Positions 10,831-24,259 of a DNA stretch of 64,000 nucleotides are shown here, in pieces (position 1 is the stretch's first letter; each line of letters starts with the position of its first letter). The translations under genes were made by a program, and so were the position numbers. This DNA comes from Eutreptiella sp. 'Long Island Sound 2002' (lineage: Eukaryota; Euglenozoa; Euglenophyceae; Eutreptiales; Eutreptiaceae): positions 100,445,367 to 100,509,366 of the forward strand of contig OZ038381.1 of the NCBI GenBank assembly GCA_964036045.1. The letters are read 5' to 3'. The notes under the pieces are model-generated. The model saw only the letters and a program-made list of their open reading frames with translations. It had not been told where the DNA came from and did no database searches.

Positions 10831-13800
10831 AGCTGGTGAGGGAAGGAATATCGTCATCGAGACTCCAACGACACCACCAATGAGGTACGCAATGGAAAGT
10901 TGATGAGTGCGGCTCAAAAGGGGCTCAAAATGAGCTCTATTCATCCGTTTGGGCACCACAAATGGACTATGATCTTTTTTGAAAAACCATGGTTTTGAGC
11001 CGTTTTTGAGCCATTTGTGGTCCCAAATTGGCCTATTTTCAACGCCCTTACGGCCTTGAAAAGGGCAAAAGTTGCTCAACATGGCCTCAACATGGGGTCA
11101 TTCCAGTTGTTTGTGCATCCCAAATGGTCTAGTATCATTTTAGGAAAAAAGCATTTTGATCCATTTTTGACTCATTTTTGGTTTCAAAACAACCAATTTT
11201 CAAGGCATTTTGTGATTTTGGAGGGGCCAAAATGGCTTGAACTGGGCTCCAAAAGGGCCCATTTCACTTACTTGTGCACCCCAAATGGTCTAGGATCATT
11301 TTTGGAAGACACATTTTTGACCCATTTTTGACCCATTTTTGGTCACAAAACAACCCATTTTCAAGGCATTTTCTGCCTTTGGAGGGGCCAAAATGGCTTG
11401 TAATGCGATCAAAAAGCGCCGGTTTCACTTGTTTGTGCACCGCAAATGGTGTATGGTCTTTTTTTTGAAAAACACATTTTGGATTCATTTTTGACCCATT
11501 TTTGCAAAACAACCCATTTTCATGGCATTTTGTGACTCTGGAGGGGCCAAAATGGCTTGCAATGGGCTCCAAAAGGGCTCATTTCAATTGTTTAGGCACC
11601 CCAAATCGTCCACGATAAGTTTTTTTTTTTGGAAAAAAACACCTGTGACCCCAACGCTAGCTCTAACCAGGATTGAATAATGGGACCCAGGCAATGCGCT
11701 CAATAAGGGCTCATTTCATTCGTTTGTGCACCCCAAATGGTCTAGGATTTTTTTTTTTGGAAACACACCTTTTTCACCCTTTTTTGACCCATTTTTGGTT
11801 GCAAGACAACCCATTTTTGAGGCTTTTTTTGTGACTTTGGAGCGGGCTAGATGGGCTTATCTCACTTGTTTGTGCACCCCTAATGGTCTAGGAGCACCTT
11901 TTGGAAAACACATTTTTGACCCATTTGTGACCCATTTTTGACCTATTTTTGACCCACTTTTCGTCCCAAAACAACCCATTTTCAAGGCATTTTGGGTTTT
12001 TTTTGGGGGGGGGGTGGCAAAACGGGCCACCATGAGCTCAAAACGCGCTAAAAACATTTGTTTTGGCATTCCATGTGGTCCAAGATCATTTTTGAAAAAA
12101 AGTCATTTGTGTTTTGCAGCCGGTTGACCTTCTTGACACACTTTGGCACCCACCTCATAGGGCTACCTCTTGTAGCTTGCCGTAGCCCACTGGGCCCAGG
12201 TACGGGGGTCTACGCGTCGGTTCGGGCAATTTTCTGGGGGATGGTAAACACCAAAAGTGGGTAGTTGCGGGTGGATTAGGTGCGTTGGAAATCGCGTTTG
12301 GAGCCACGTAGCCCAAGATATGGTATGACTTTGGTTTGGGGCCGCCGGCGGCCAATTTGCACCAATTCTAGGGCTTTTGGGGGCATTTTGGGGGCGGTTA
12401 GCAGACATATTGTGGAGTTAGAGGGCTCTTTGGCAGGGGGAAGTCTAGCTGCATGTGTAGAGTAGCCACTATTTCCTTGCATTTGACCGTTTTGAGCAAC
12501 TTCTCGGGTGGTTTTTTGGCCAAAAAAGGCTGAATTTGGCTCTAAATTGCACATTTTGAAATTGAGATCCGGCCCTTGCGATGTCCCTACTCGACCGCCA
12601 CCCTTATGTTCTTGCCCATACTTTGTGTGGTTTCCCTCACACCCATAGGTAGTATCCACCAAAATTTTGGCCAAATCGGAAGCACCACGATGGAGCTGTG
12701 ATTTTTTCCCATTGCGCGCGAGCTTCTTGCTTGCTTGCTTGCTAGTTGCTTGCCATACCCGTTAGGTCCACCCTAGACACTAAAGAGGGTTATAAAACCA
12801 AGACTGGTTCGAGCAGCTCAGTGATCCCGACCCTAGCCCTAACCAGGATTGAATACTGGGACTGATGTAGTGCGCTCAAAAGGGGCTCGTTTCACTTGTT
12901 TGTGCACCCCAAATGGTGGAGGCTCATTTTTGGAAACACCCATTTGTGAATCATTTTTGACCCATTTTTGGTCCCAAAACAACCCATTGTTAAGGCATTT
13001 TGTGACTTTGGAGGTTTGCAATGGGCTCGATAGGGCTCATCCCACTTGTTTGTGCACCCCAAATGGTCGAGGATCAGTTTTTGGAAACACGCATTTTTGA
13101 CCCATTTTTGACCCATCTTTGAGCCAGTTTTGGTCCCAAAACAACCCATCTTCAAGGCATTTTGGGATTGTAGGAGGGGCAAAACGGGCTACCATGAGCT
13201 CAAAACACAGCAAAAACACTTGTTTTGGCATTCCATGTGGGCCAAGATCATTTTCGAAAAAAAGCCTCTTTTTTTCACCCGGTGGACCATGTTCAGCCAT
13301 TTTTGCACCCACCTGTTTGGGCTACCTCTTGTAGCTTGCCATAGCCCACTGGGCCTAGGAACGAGGGTCTAGCTGTGGGTTAGGGCAATTTTGAGGGGGA
13401 TGGAAACCAACAAAAGTGGGTGGTTGCAGGTGGATTAGGCACGCTAGAAATCGATTTTGTAGCCACGTAGCCCAAGATATGGTTTGACTTTGGTTTTTTG
13501 GCCGCGGGCGGCCAATGTGCACAAATTCTGGGTCTTTTGGGGGCCCTTTGAGAGCGTTTTGCGGGCATATTGTGGAGTCGGAGGGCCCCAGGGCATCTGT
13601 TTGGCAGCGGGAAGTCTAGCTAAATATGGTATTGGATCATTTTTGGACATACACATTTTTGACCCATTTTTGACCCATTTTTTGTTGCAAAACAACCCAT
13701 TTTCAAGGCATTTTGTGACTTTGCAGGGGCCAAAAATGGGCTCATTATTGTTTATGCACCCCAAATGGTCCAGGATCCCTTTTTGGGAAACACATTTTTG

Positions 13801-14646
13801 ACCCATTTTTGACCCATTTTGGTCCCAAAACAACCCGTTTCCAAGGCTCAGATTGCACCAAAAACACTTGTTTTGGCATTCCATGTGGTCCGAGATGATT
13901 TTTGGAAAAACGCAATCTTTTTGCACCCCGTGGACCAGGTTGACACATTTTGGCACCCACCTCTTTGGGCTACCTCTTGCAGCTTGCCGTAGCCTAGTGG
14001 GCCTAGGTACGGGGTCTAGGCATTGGTTAGGGCAATTTTGAGGGGAATGGCAACCACCAAAAGTGGGTGGTTGCGGGTTGATTAGGTGCGCTAGAAAATC
14101 GGGTTTGGAGCCACGTAGCCCAAGATATGGCTTGACTTTGGTTTGGGGCTGCCGGCAACCAATTTGCACCAATTCTGGGGCTTTTGGGGGCCCTTTGGGG
14201 GTGGTTCACAGACATGTTGTGGAGTTAGAGGGCCCTGTAGGGCCCTTTGGCACGCGGAAATATGGGTGGATGTTTACACGAGCCGCTGCCTCTCTTTTAG
14301 CCGTTTTGAGCAACTTCTAGGGCCGTTTTGGGCAAAAAAAAACAGGCTGATGTTGGCTCTAAATTAGAGATTTTGAATCTAAGGTCCGGCACTTGCGATG
14401 TCCGTTCTAGGCCGCCACCTTTATTTTCCTGCCCATACTTTGTGTCGCTGTCGCTCACACCCATACGTAGCATCCACCAAATTTTTGGCCAAATCGGAAG
14501 CACCACGATGGAGCTGTGATTTTTTCCCATTGCACGCGAGCTTCTTGCTTGCTAGCTTGCCGGTTGCTTGCCAAACCCGTTAGGTCCAGCCTAGACACCA
14601 AAGAGCGTTATAAAACCAAGACTGGTTCCAGCAGCTCAGTTATGCC
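10831..14646. repeat. Diverged left edge of the satellite
   Basis: Modules of about 160 bp follow each other (starts near 11100, 11264, 11425, 11582) before 1.2-1.8-kb monomer-like blocks anchored at about 11650 and 12830. Homopolymer lengths and module order vary and no trio structure is visible, as expected for an unhomogenised array edge. Confidence 0.85.
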
Positions 14647-15892
14647 AACCCTAGCCCTAACCAGGATTGAATACTGGGACCGATGCAATATGCTCAAAAG
14701 GGGCTCGTTTCACTTGTTTGTACACCCCAAATTGTCCAGAATGATCTTCGGAAATACACATTTTCGGAAATACACATTTTTGACCCATTTTTGACCCATT
14801 TTTGGTTGCAAAACAACCCATTTTCAAGGCATTTTGTGACTTTGGAGGGGCCAAAATGGCTTGCAATGGGCTCAAAAAGGGCTCAACCCACTTTTTTGTG
14901 CAGCCCAAATGGTCTAGGAATGTGCACAAATTGTGGGGCTTTTGGGGGCCTTTTCGGGGCTGTTTGCAGACATATTGTGGAGTTAGAGATCCCTAGAGGG
15001 CCCTTTGGCACGGGGGAGTCCAGCTGCATGTGTAGAGTAGCCACTATTTCCTTGCATTTGGCCGTTTTGAGCAAGTTCTTAGGCGGTTTTGGGCCAAAAA
15101 AGGCTGAATTTGGCTCTAAATAGCAGATTTTGAAATGGAGATCCGGCCCTTGCGATTTCCGTTCTTGGCCGCCACTTTTGTGTTCCTGCCCATACTTTGT
15201 GTGGTTGTGCCTCACACCCATCGGTTGTATCCACCAAATTTTTGGCCAAAACGGAAGCACCACAATGGAGCCGTGATTTTTTCCCATTGTGCGCGTGCTT
15301 GTGGCTTGGTTGCTCGCTGGTTGCTTGCCAAACCCGTTAGGTCCGCCCTAGACAGTAAAGAGACACTAAAAACAAGACTGGTTCCAGCAACTAGGCGACC
15401 CCAACCCTAGCCCTCACCAGGATTGAATACTGGGAGCAATGCACTGCGCTCAAAAAGGCCTCATTTCCCTTGTTTGTGCACCCCAAATGGTGGAGGCTCA
15501 TTTTTGGAAACACCCATTTTTGAATCATTTTTGTCCCATTTTTGGTCCCAAAACAACCTATTTTCATGGCATTTTCCGAATTCGGTGGGACCATAATGGG
15601 CTCATCTCACTTATTTGCACACCCCAAGTGGTCTAGGATCAGTTTTTGGAAAACACGCATTTTTGACCCATTCATGACCCACCCATTTTTGACCCATTTT
15701 TGACCCATTTATGGTTCCAAAACAACCCATTTCCAAGGCATTTTGGGATTGTAGGAGGGGCAAAACGGGCCACAAGGGGCTCAAAACACGCCAAAAACAC
15801 CTATTTTGGCATTCCATGTGGTCCAAGATCATTTTTGAAAAGAGGTCTTTCTTTGCACCCGGTGGACCATGTTCAGCCAATTTGGCACCCAC

Positions 15893-16304
15893 CAAGCCTA
15901 GGAAGTATCCAGTTTTCCGGATACCTCCGGATACCTCCATTTTCCCCATTTTTCCATCCGGATACTTGGATACTAGGTTTTTTATTAACGGCCCCGTGGG
16001 GAAGCAGGTTGCCTTTAGGAAAAATGGGGAAAATGGGACCTGCCCGTGTCCCATTTTTCACCCATTTGACCCCCATTTCTACACCATTTTCCTCCATTTT
16101 TTTTTCTTGTTGGAACAGTTTCATACATTTTCCATGATGTATTTGTAACCACTTCCCATTTACCCCCATTTTTCTCCATTTCCCCCCATTTTCCCCCATT
16201 TCCCCCCATTTTTCCTCATTTTCCCTCCTTTTCCCCATTTTTCCCATTTTTCCGTGGCTTGCTGGATGCTGGGATACTCCGGATATGGATACTTCCTGGG
16301 CCTG
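15893..16304. mobile_element. MITE inserted in satellite unit 1
   Basis: The insert interrupts the text GGCACCCACCTGTTTGG that is intact at the same place in other units (for example 19357-19373). ACCCAC flanks it on both sides (15887-15892 and 16305-16310), a 6-bp target duplication (7 if a shared C is counted). Ends are inverted repeats: CAAGCCTAGGAAGTATCCA on the left against CAGGCCCAGGAAGTATCCA read from the right end, 17 of 19 matching, followed by CCGGATA-type repeats on both sides. The interior is a run of CCCCATTT variants without any open frame for a transposase, so it is non-autonomous. Family not recognised. Confidence 0.88.
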
Positions 16305-17544
16305 ACCCACCTGTTTGGCTACCTCTTGCGGCTTGCCGTAGCCCACTGGGCCTAGGTACGGGTAGGTGTCGGTTTTGGCAATTTTGAGGGAGATGCAAAA
16401 CCACCAAAAGTGGGTGGTTGCAGGTGGATTTGGTGCTTTGGAAAACGTGCTTTGAGCCACGTAGCCCAAGATATGGTTTGATTTTGGTTTGGGGCTGCGG
16501 GCGGCCAACGTGCACAAATTCTGGGGCTTTTGGGGGCCTTTTTGGGGCGGTTCGCGGACATATTGTGGAGTTAGAGGGCCGTAGAGGCCCTTTTGGCACG
16601 GGCAAGATTGGGTGCATGTTTAGACTAGCCACTATTTCTCTTCATTTGGCGGTTTTGGGCAAAAAAAAACAGGCTGATTTTGGCACTAAATTGCAGATTT
16701 TGAAATGGAGGTCCGGCACTTGCTGTCCGTTCTCGGCCGCCACCTTTGTGTTCCTGCCCATACTTTGTGTCGTTGTCGCTCACACCCATAGGTAGCATCC
16801 ACCAAATTTTTGGCCCAAACAGAAGCACCACGATGGAGCTGTGATTTTTTCCCATTGCGCGTGTGTTTGCTGGCTGCTTGCTTGCTGGTTGCTTGCCAAA
16901 CCCGTTAGGTACACCCTATATCACTAAAGAGGGTTATGAAACCAAGACTCATTCCCGCAAATGAGTCATCCCAACCCTAGCCCTAACCAGGATTGAGTAC
17001 TGGGACCAGCGCAGTGCGCTCAAAAAGGCTTCATTTCCCGTGTTTGTGCACCCCAAATGGTCGAGGATCATTTTTGGAAACACACATTTTGACCCATTTT
17101 TTGACCCATTTTTGGTCCCAAAACAACCCATTTTCAAGGCATGTTGTGACTTTGGAGGGGCTAAAATGCCTTGCAATGGGCTCAAAAAGGGCTCATCCCA
17201 CTTGTTTGCACCCCAAATGGTCTAGGATTAGTTTTTGGAAACACGCTTTTTTGATTCATTTATGACCCTTTTTTGCTCCCAAAACAACCCATTTTCAAGG
17301 CATTTTGGGATTGTAGGAGGGGCAAAACGGGCCACAACAACCTCAAAACACGCCAAAAACACTTATTTTGGCATTCCATGTGGTCCAAGATCATTTTTGA
17401 ACAAAGGTCATTTTTTGCACCCGGTTGACCTTGTTGACACATTTTGGCACCCACCTCTTTGGGCTACCTCTTGTAGCTTGCCGTAGCCCACTGGGCCTAG
17501 GTACGGGGGTCTAAGCATTGGTTAGGGCAATTTTGAGGGGGATG

Positions 17545-17569
17545 GCAACCACCAAAAGTGGGTGGTTGC
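17545..17569. repeat. Hairpin in satellite subunit C
   Basis: GCAACCACC, a 7-base loop AAAAGTG, then GGTGGTTGC: a perfect 9-bp stem. It recurs in each C subunit (for example 20601-20625 and 23662-23686). In B subunits one extra A makes the stem imperfect. Subunit A lacks it. Confidence 0.75.
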
Positions 17570-18133
17570 GGGTGGATTAGGTGCGCTAGAAAGCGGGTTA
17601 GGAGCCACGAAGCCCAAGATATGGTTTGACTTTGGTTTGGGGCTGCGGGCGGCCAATGTGCACCAATTCCGGGTCTTTTGGGGGCCCTTTTGGGGGCGGT
17701 TCGCGGATATATATTGTGGAGTTAGAGGGCCCTAGAAAGCGTTTTGGCAGGGGGAAGTCTAGCTGCATGTGTAGAATACCCACTATTCCCCTTCATTTGG
17801 CCTTTCTCGGCCCGTTCTAGGGCAAACAAAAGGCTGAATTTGGCTCTAAATTGCACATTTTGAAATGGAGGTCCAGCTCTTGTGACGTCCGTTCTCGGCT
17901 ACCACCTTTGTGTTCTGGCCCATACTTTGTGTTGTTGTCCCTCACACCCATAGGTAGTATCCACCAAAATTTTGGCCAAATCGGAAGCACCACGATGGAG
18001 CTGTGATTTTTTCCCATTGCACGCGAGCTTCTTGCTTGCTTGCTTGCTAGTTGCTTGCCAAACCTGTTAGGTCCACCCTAGACACTAAAGAGGGTTATAA
18101 AACCAAGACTGGTTCTAGCAGCTCAGTGATGCC

Positions 18134-21100
18134 AACCCTAGCCCTAACCAGGATTGAATACTGGGACCGATGCAATGCGCTCAAAAGGGGCTCGTTTCAC
18201 TTGTTTGTACACCCCAAATTGTCCAGAATGATTTTTGCAAATACACATTTTTGACCAATTTTTGACCCATTTTTGGTTGCAAAACAACCCATTTTCAAGG
18301 CATTTTGTGACTTTGGAGGGGCCAAAATGGCTTGCAATGGGCTCAAAAAGGGCTCAACCCACTTTTTTGTGCAGCCCAAATGGTCTAGGAATGTGCACAA
18401 TTTGTGGGGCTTTGGGGGGCCTTTTCGGGGCTGTTTGCAGACATATTGTGGAGTTAGAGATCCCTAGAGGGCCCTTTGGCACGGGGGAGTCTAGCTGCAT
18501 GTGTAGAGTAGCCACTATTTCCTTGCATTTGGCCGTTTTGAGCAAGTTCTCAGGCGGTTTTTGGCCAAAAAAGGCTGAATTTGGCTCTAAATAGCAGATT
18601 TTGAAATGGAGATCCGGCCCTTGCGATTTCCGTTCTTGGCCGCCACTTTTGTGTTCCTGCCCATACTTTGTGTGGTTGTACCTCACACCCATCGGTTGTA
18701 TCCACCAAATTTTTGGCCAAAACGGAAGCACCACAATGGAGCCGTGATTTTTTCCCATTGTGCGCGTGCTTGTGGCTTGGTTGCTCGCTGGTTGCTTGCC
18801 AAACCCGTTAGGTCCGCCCTAGACAGTAAAGAGACACTAAAAACAAGACTGGTTCCAGCAACTAGGCGATCCCAACCCTAGCCCTCACCAGGATTGAATA
18901 CTGGGAGCAATGTAGTGCGCTCAAAAAGGCCTCATTTCCCTTGTTTGTGCACCCCAAATGGTGGAGGCTCATTTTTGGAAACACCCATTTTTGAATCATT
19001 TTTGTCCCATTTTTGGTCCCAAAATAACCTATTTTCATGGCATTTTCTGAATTTGGTGGGACCATAATGGGCTCATGTCACTTATTTGCACACCCCAAAT
19101 GGTCTAGGATCAGTTTTTGGAAAACACGCATTTTTGACCCATTCATGACCCACCCATTTTTGACCCATTTTTGACCCATTTATGGTTCCAAAACAACCCA
19201 TTTCCAAGGCATTTTGGGATTGTAGGAGGGGAAAAACGGGCCACAAGGGGCTCAAAACACGCCAAAAAAACCTATTTTGGCATTCCATGTGGTCCAAGAT
19301 CATTTTTGAAAAGAGGTCTTTCTTTGCACCCGGTGGACCATGTTCAGCCAATTTGGCACCCACCTGTTTGGCTACCTCTTGCGGCTTGCCGTAGCCCACT
19401 GGGCCTAGGTACGGGTAGGTGTCGGTTTGGCAATTTTGAGGGGGATGCAAACCACCAAAAGTGGGTGGTTGCAGGTGGATTTGGTGCACTGGAAAACGTG
19501 TTTTGAGCCACGTAGCCCAAGATATGGTTTGCTTTTGGTTTGGGGCTGCGGGCGGCCAACGTGCACAAATTCTGCGGCTTTTGGGGGCCTTTTTGGGGTG
19601 GTTCGCGGACATATTGTGGAGTTAGAGGGCCGTAGAGGGCCTTTTGGCACGGGCAAGTTTGGGTGCATGTTTAGACTAGCCACTATTTCTCTTCATTTGG
19701 CGGTTTTGGGCAAAAAAAAAAAAGGCTGATTTTGGCACCAAATTGCAGATTTTGAAATGGAGGTCCGGCACTTGCGATGTCCGTTCTCGGCCGCCACCTT
19801 TGTGTTCCTGCCCATACTTTGTGTGGTTGTCGCTCACACCCATAGGTAGCATCCACCAAATTTTTGGCCCAAACGGAAGCACCACGATGGAGCTGTGATT
19901 TTTTCCCATTGCGCGCGTTTTTGCTGGCTGCTTGCTTGCTGGTTGCTTGCCAAACCCGTTAGGTACAGCCTATATCACTAAAGAGGGTTATAAAACCAAG
20001 ACTCGTTCCCGCAACTGAGTCATCCCAACCCTAGCCCTAACCAGGATTGAATACTGGGACCAGTGCAGTGCGCTCAAAAAGGCTTCATTTCCTGTGTTTG
20101 TGCACCCCAAATGGTCGAGGATCATTTTCGGAAACACACATTTTGACCCATTTTTTGACCCATTTTTGGTCCCAAAACAACGCATTTTCAAGGCATGTTG
20201 TGACTTTGGAGGGGCTAAAATGGCTTGCAATGGGCTCCAAAAGGGCTCATCCCACTTGTTTGTGCACCCCAAATGGTCTAGGATTAGTTTTTGGAAACAC
20301 GCTTTTTTGATTCATTTATGACCCTTTTTTGCTCCCAAAACAACCCATTTTCAAGGCATTTTGGGATTGTAGGAGGGGCAAAACGGGCCACAACAACCTC
20401 AAAACACGCCAAAAACACTTGTTTTGGCATTCCATGTGGTCCAAGATCATTTTTGAACAAAAGTCATTTTTTGCACCCGGTTGACCTTGTTAACACATTT
20501 TGGCACCCTCCTCTTTGGGCTACCTCTTGTAGCTTGCCGTAGCCCACTGGGCCTAGGTACGGGGGTCTAAGCATTGGTTAGGGCAATTTTGAGGGGGATG
20601 GCAACCACCAAAAGTGGGTGGTTGCGGGTGGATTAGGTGCGCTAGAAAGCGGGTTAGGAGCCACGAAGCCCAAGATATGGTTTGACTTTGGTTTGGGGCT
20701 GCGGGCGGCCAATGTGCACCAATTCTGGGTCTTTTGGGGGCCCTTTGGGGGCGGTTCGCGGATATATATTGTGGAGTTAGAGGGCCCTAGAAAGCGTTTT
20801 GGCAGGGGGAAGTCTAGCTGCATGTGTAGACCAGCCACTATTCCCCTTCATTTGGCCGTTCTGACCAAGTTCTAGGGCGGTTTTGGGCAAACAAAAGGCT
20901 GAATTTGGCTCTAAATTGCAGATTTTGAAATGGAGGTCCGGCTCTTGCGACGTCCGTTCTCGGCTACCACCTTTGTGCTCTGGCCCATACTTTGTGTTGT
21001 TGTCCCTCACACCCATAGGTAGTATCCACCAAAATTTTGGCCAAATCGGAAGCACCACGATGGAGCTGTGATTTTTTCCCATTGCGCGCGAGCTTCTTGC

Positions 21101-21198
21101 TTGCTTGCTTGCTAGTTGCTTGCCAAACCTGTTAGGACCACCCTAGACACTAAAGAGGGTTATAAAACCAAGACTGGTTCTAGCAGCTCAGTGATCCC
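18134..21198. repeat. Higher-order unit 2
   Basis: Length 3065; subunit starts 18134, 18874, 20027 (740, 1153 and 1172 bases). Confidence 0.95.
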
Positions 21199-24100
21199 AA
21201 CCCTAGCCCTAACCAGGATTGAATACTGGGACCGATGCAATGCGCTCAAAAGGGGCTCGTTTCACTTGTTTGTACACCCCAAATTGTCCAGAATGATTTT
21301 TGCAAATACACATTTTTGACCCATTTTTGACCCATTTTTGGTTGCAAAACAACCCATTTTCAAGGCATTTTGTGACTTTGGAGGGGCCAAAATGGCTTGC
21401 AATGGGCTCAAAAAGGGCTCAACCCACTTTTTTGTGCAGCCCAAATGGTCTAGGAATGTGCACAAATTGTGGGGCTTTTGGGGGCCTTTTCGGGGATGTT
21501 TGCAGACATATTGTGGAGTTAGAGATCCCTAGAGGGCCCTTTGGCACGGGGGAGTCTAGCTGCATGTGTAGAGTAGCCACTATTTCCTTGCATTTGGCCG
21601 TTTTGAGCAAGTTCTCAGGCGGTTTTTGGCCAAAAAAGGCTGAATTTGGCTCTAAATAGCAGATTTTGAAATGGAGATCCGGCCCTTGCGATTTCCGTTC
21701 TTGGCCGCCACTTTTGTGTTCCTGCCCATACTTTGTGTGGTTGTACCTCACACCCATCGGTTGTATCCACCAAATTTTTGGCCAAAACGGAAGCACCACA
21801 ATGGAGCCGTGATTTTTTCCCATTGTGCGCGTGCTTGTGGCTTGGTTGCTCGCTGGTTGCTTGCCAAACCCGTTAGGTCCGCCCTAGACAGTAAAGAGAC
21901 ACTAAAAACAAGACTGGTTCCAGCAACTAGGCGATCCCAACCCTAGCCCTCACCAGGATTGAATACTGGGAGCAATGTAGTGCGCTCAAAAAGGCCTCAT
22001 TTCCCTTGTTTGTGCACCCCAAATGGTGGAGGCTCATTTTTGGAAACACCCATTTTTGAATCATTTTTGTCCCATTTTTGGTCCCAAAATAACCTATTTT
22101 CATGGCATTTTCTGAATTTGGTGGGACCATAATGGGCTCATGTCACTTATTTGCACACCCCAAATGGTCTAGGATCAGTTTTTGGAAAACACGCATTTTT
22201 GACCCATTCATGACCCACCCATTTTTGACCCATTTTTGACCCATTTATGGTTCCAAAACAACCCATTTCCAAGGCATTTTGGGATTGTAGGAGGGGCAAA
22301 ACAGGCCACAAGGGGCTCAAAACACGCCAAAAAAACCTATTTTGGCATTCCATGTGGTCCAAGATCATTTTTGAAAAGAGGTCTTTCTTTGCACCCGGTG
22401 GACCATGTTCAGCCAATTTGGCACCCACCTGTTTGGCTACCTCTTGCGGCTTGCCGTAGCCCACTGGGCCTAGGTACGGGTAGGTGTCGGTTTGGCAATT
22501 TTGAGGGGGATGCAAACCACCAAAAGTGGGTGGTTGCAGGTGGATTTGGTGCACTGGAAAACGTGTTTTGAGCCACGTAGCCCAAGATATGGTTTGCTTT
22601 TGGTTTGGGGCTGCGGGCGGCCAACGTGCACAAATTCTGCGGCTTTTGGGGGCCTTTTTGGGGTGGTTCGCGGACATATTGTGGAGTTAGAGGGCCGTAG
22701 AGGGCCTTTTGGCACGGGCAACTTTGGGTGCATGTTTAGACTAGCCACTATTTCTCTTCATTTGGCGGTTTTGGGCAAAAAAAACAGGCTGATTTTGGCA
22801 CTAAATTGGAGATTTTGATATGGAGGTCCGGCACTTGCGATGTCCGTTCTCGGCCGCCACCTTTGTGTTCCTGCCCATACTTTGTGTCGTTGTCGCTCAC
22901 ACCCATAGGTAGCATCCACCAAATTTTTTGGCCCAAACAGAAGCACCACGATGGAGCTGTGATTTTTTCCCATTGCGCGCGTGTTTGCTGGCTGCTTGCT
23001 TGCTGGTTGCTTGCCAAACCCGTTAGGTACACCCTATACCACTACAGAGGGTTATAAAACCAAGACTCGTTCCCGCAACTGAGTCATCCCTACCCTAGCC
23101 CTAACCAGGATTGAATACTGCGACCAGTGCAGTGCGCTCAAAAAGGCTTCATTTCCTGTGTTTGTGCACCCCAAATGGTCGAGGATCATTTTCGGAAACA
23201 CACATTTTGACTCATTTTTTGACCCAATTTTGGTCCCAAAACAACCCATTTTCAAGGCATGTTGTGACTTTGGAGGGGCTAAAATGGCTTGCAATGGGCT
23301 CCAAAAGGGCTCATCCCACTTGTTTGCACCCCAAATGGTCTAGGATTAGTTTTTGGAAACATGCTTTTTTGATTCATTTGTGACCCTTTTTTGCTCCCAA
23401 AACAACCCATTTTCAAGGCATTTTGGGATTGTAGGAGGGGCAAAACGGGCCACAACAACCTCAAAACACGCCAAAAACACTTGTTTTGGCATTCCATGTG
23501 GTCCAAGATCATTTTTGAACAAAAGTCATTTTTTGCACCCGGTTGACCTTGTTAACACATTTTGGCACCCTCCTCTTTGGGCTACCTCTTGTAGCTTGCC
23601 GTAGCCCACTGGGCCTAGGTACGGGGTCTAAGCATTGGTTAGGGCAATTTTGAGGGGGATGGCAACCACCAAAAGTGGGTGGTTGCGGGTGGACTAGGTG
23701 CGCTAGAAAGCGGGTTTGGAGCCACGAAGCCCAAGATATGGTTTGACTTTGGTTTGGGGCTGCGGGCGGCCAATGTGCACCAATTCTGGGTCTTTTGGGG
23801 GCCCTTTGGGGGCGGTTCGCGGATATATATTGTGGAGTTAGAGGGCCCTAGAAAGCGTTTTGGCAGGGGGAAGTCTAGCTGCATGTGTAGACCAGCCACT
23901 ATTCCCCTTCATTTGGCCGTTTTGACCAAGTTCTAGGGCGGTTTTGGGCAAACAAAAGGCTGAATTTGGCTCTAAATTGCAGATTTTGAAATGGAGGTCC
24001 GGCTCTTGCGACGTCCGTTCTCGGCTACCACCTTTGTGCTCTGGCCCATACTTTGTGTTGTTGTCCCACACACCCATAGGTAGTATCCACCAAAATTTTG

Positions 24101-24259
24101 GCCAAATCGGAAGCACCACGATGGAGCTGTGATTTTTTCCCATTGCGCGCGAGCTTCTTGCTTGCTTGCTTGCTAGTTGCTTGCCAAACCTGTTAGGTCC
24201 ACCCTAGACACAAAAGAGGGTTATAAAACCAAGACTGGTTCTAGCAGCTCGGTGATCCC
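21199..24259. repeat. Higher-order unit 3
   Basis: Length 3061; subunit starts 21199, 21939, 23091. Very similar to unit 2 with scattered substitutions and small length changes in A runs. Confidence 0.95.

Larger units (their letters stand above)
14647..18133. repeat. Higher-order unit 1 (A-B-C), with MITE
   Basis: Subunit starts 14647, 15403 and 16973. Length 3487; without the 412-bp insert and its 6-bp duplication it is 3069, in line with the next units. Confidence 0.9.
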
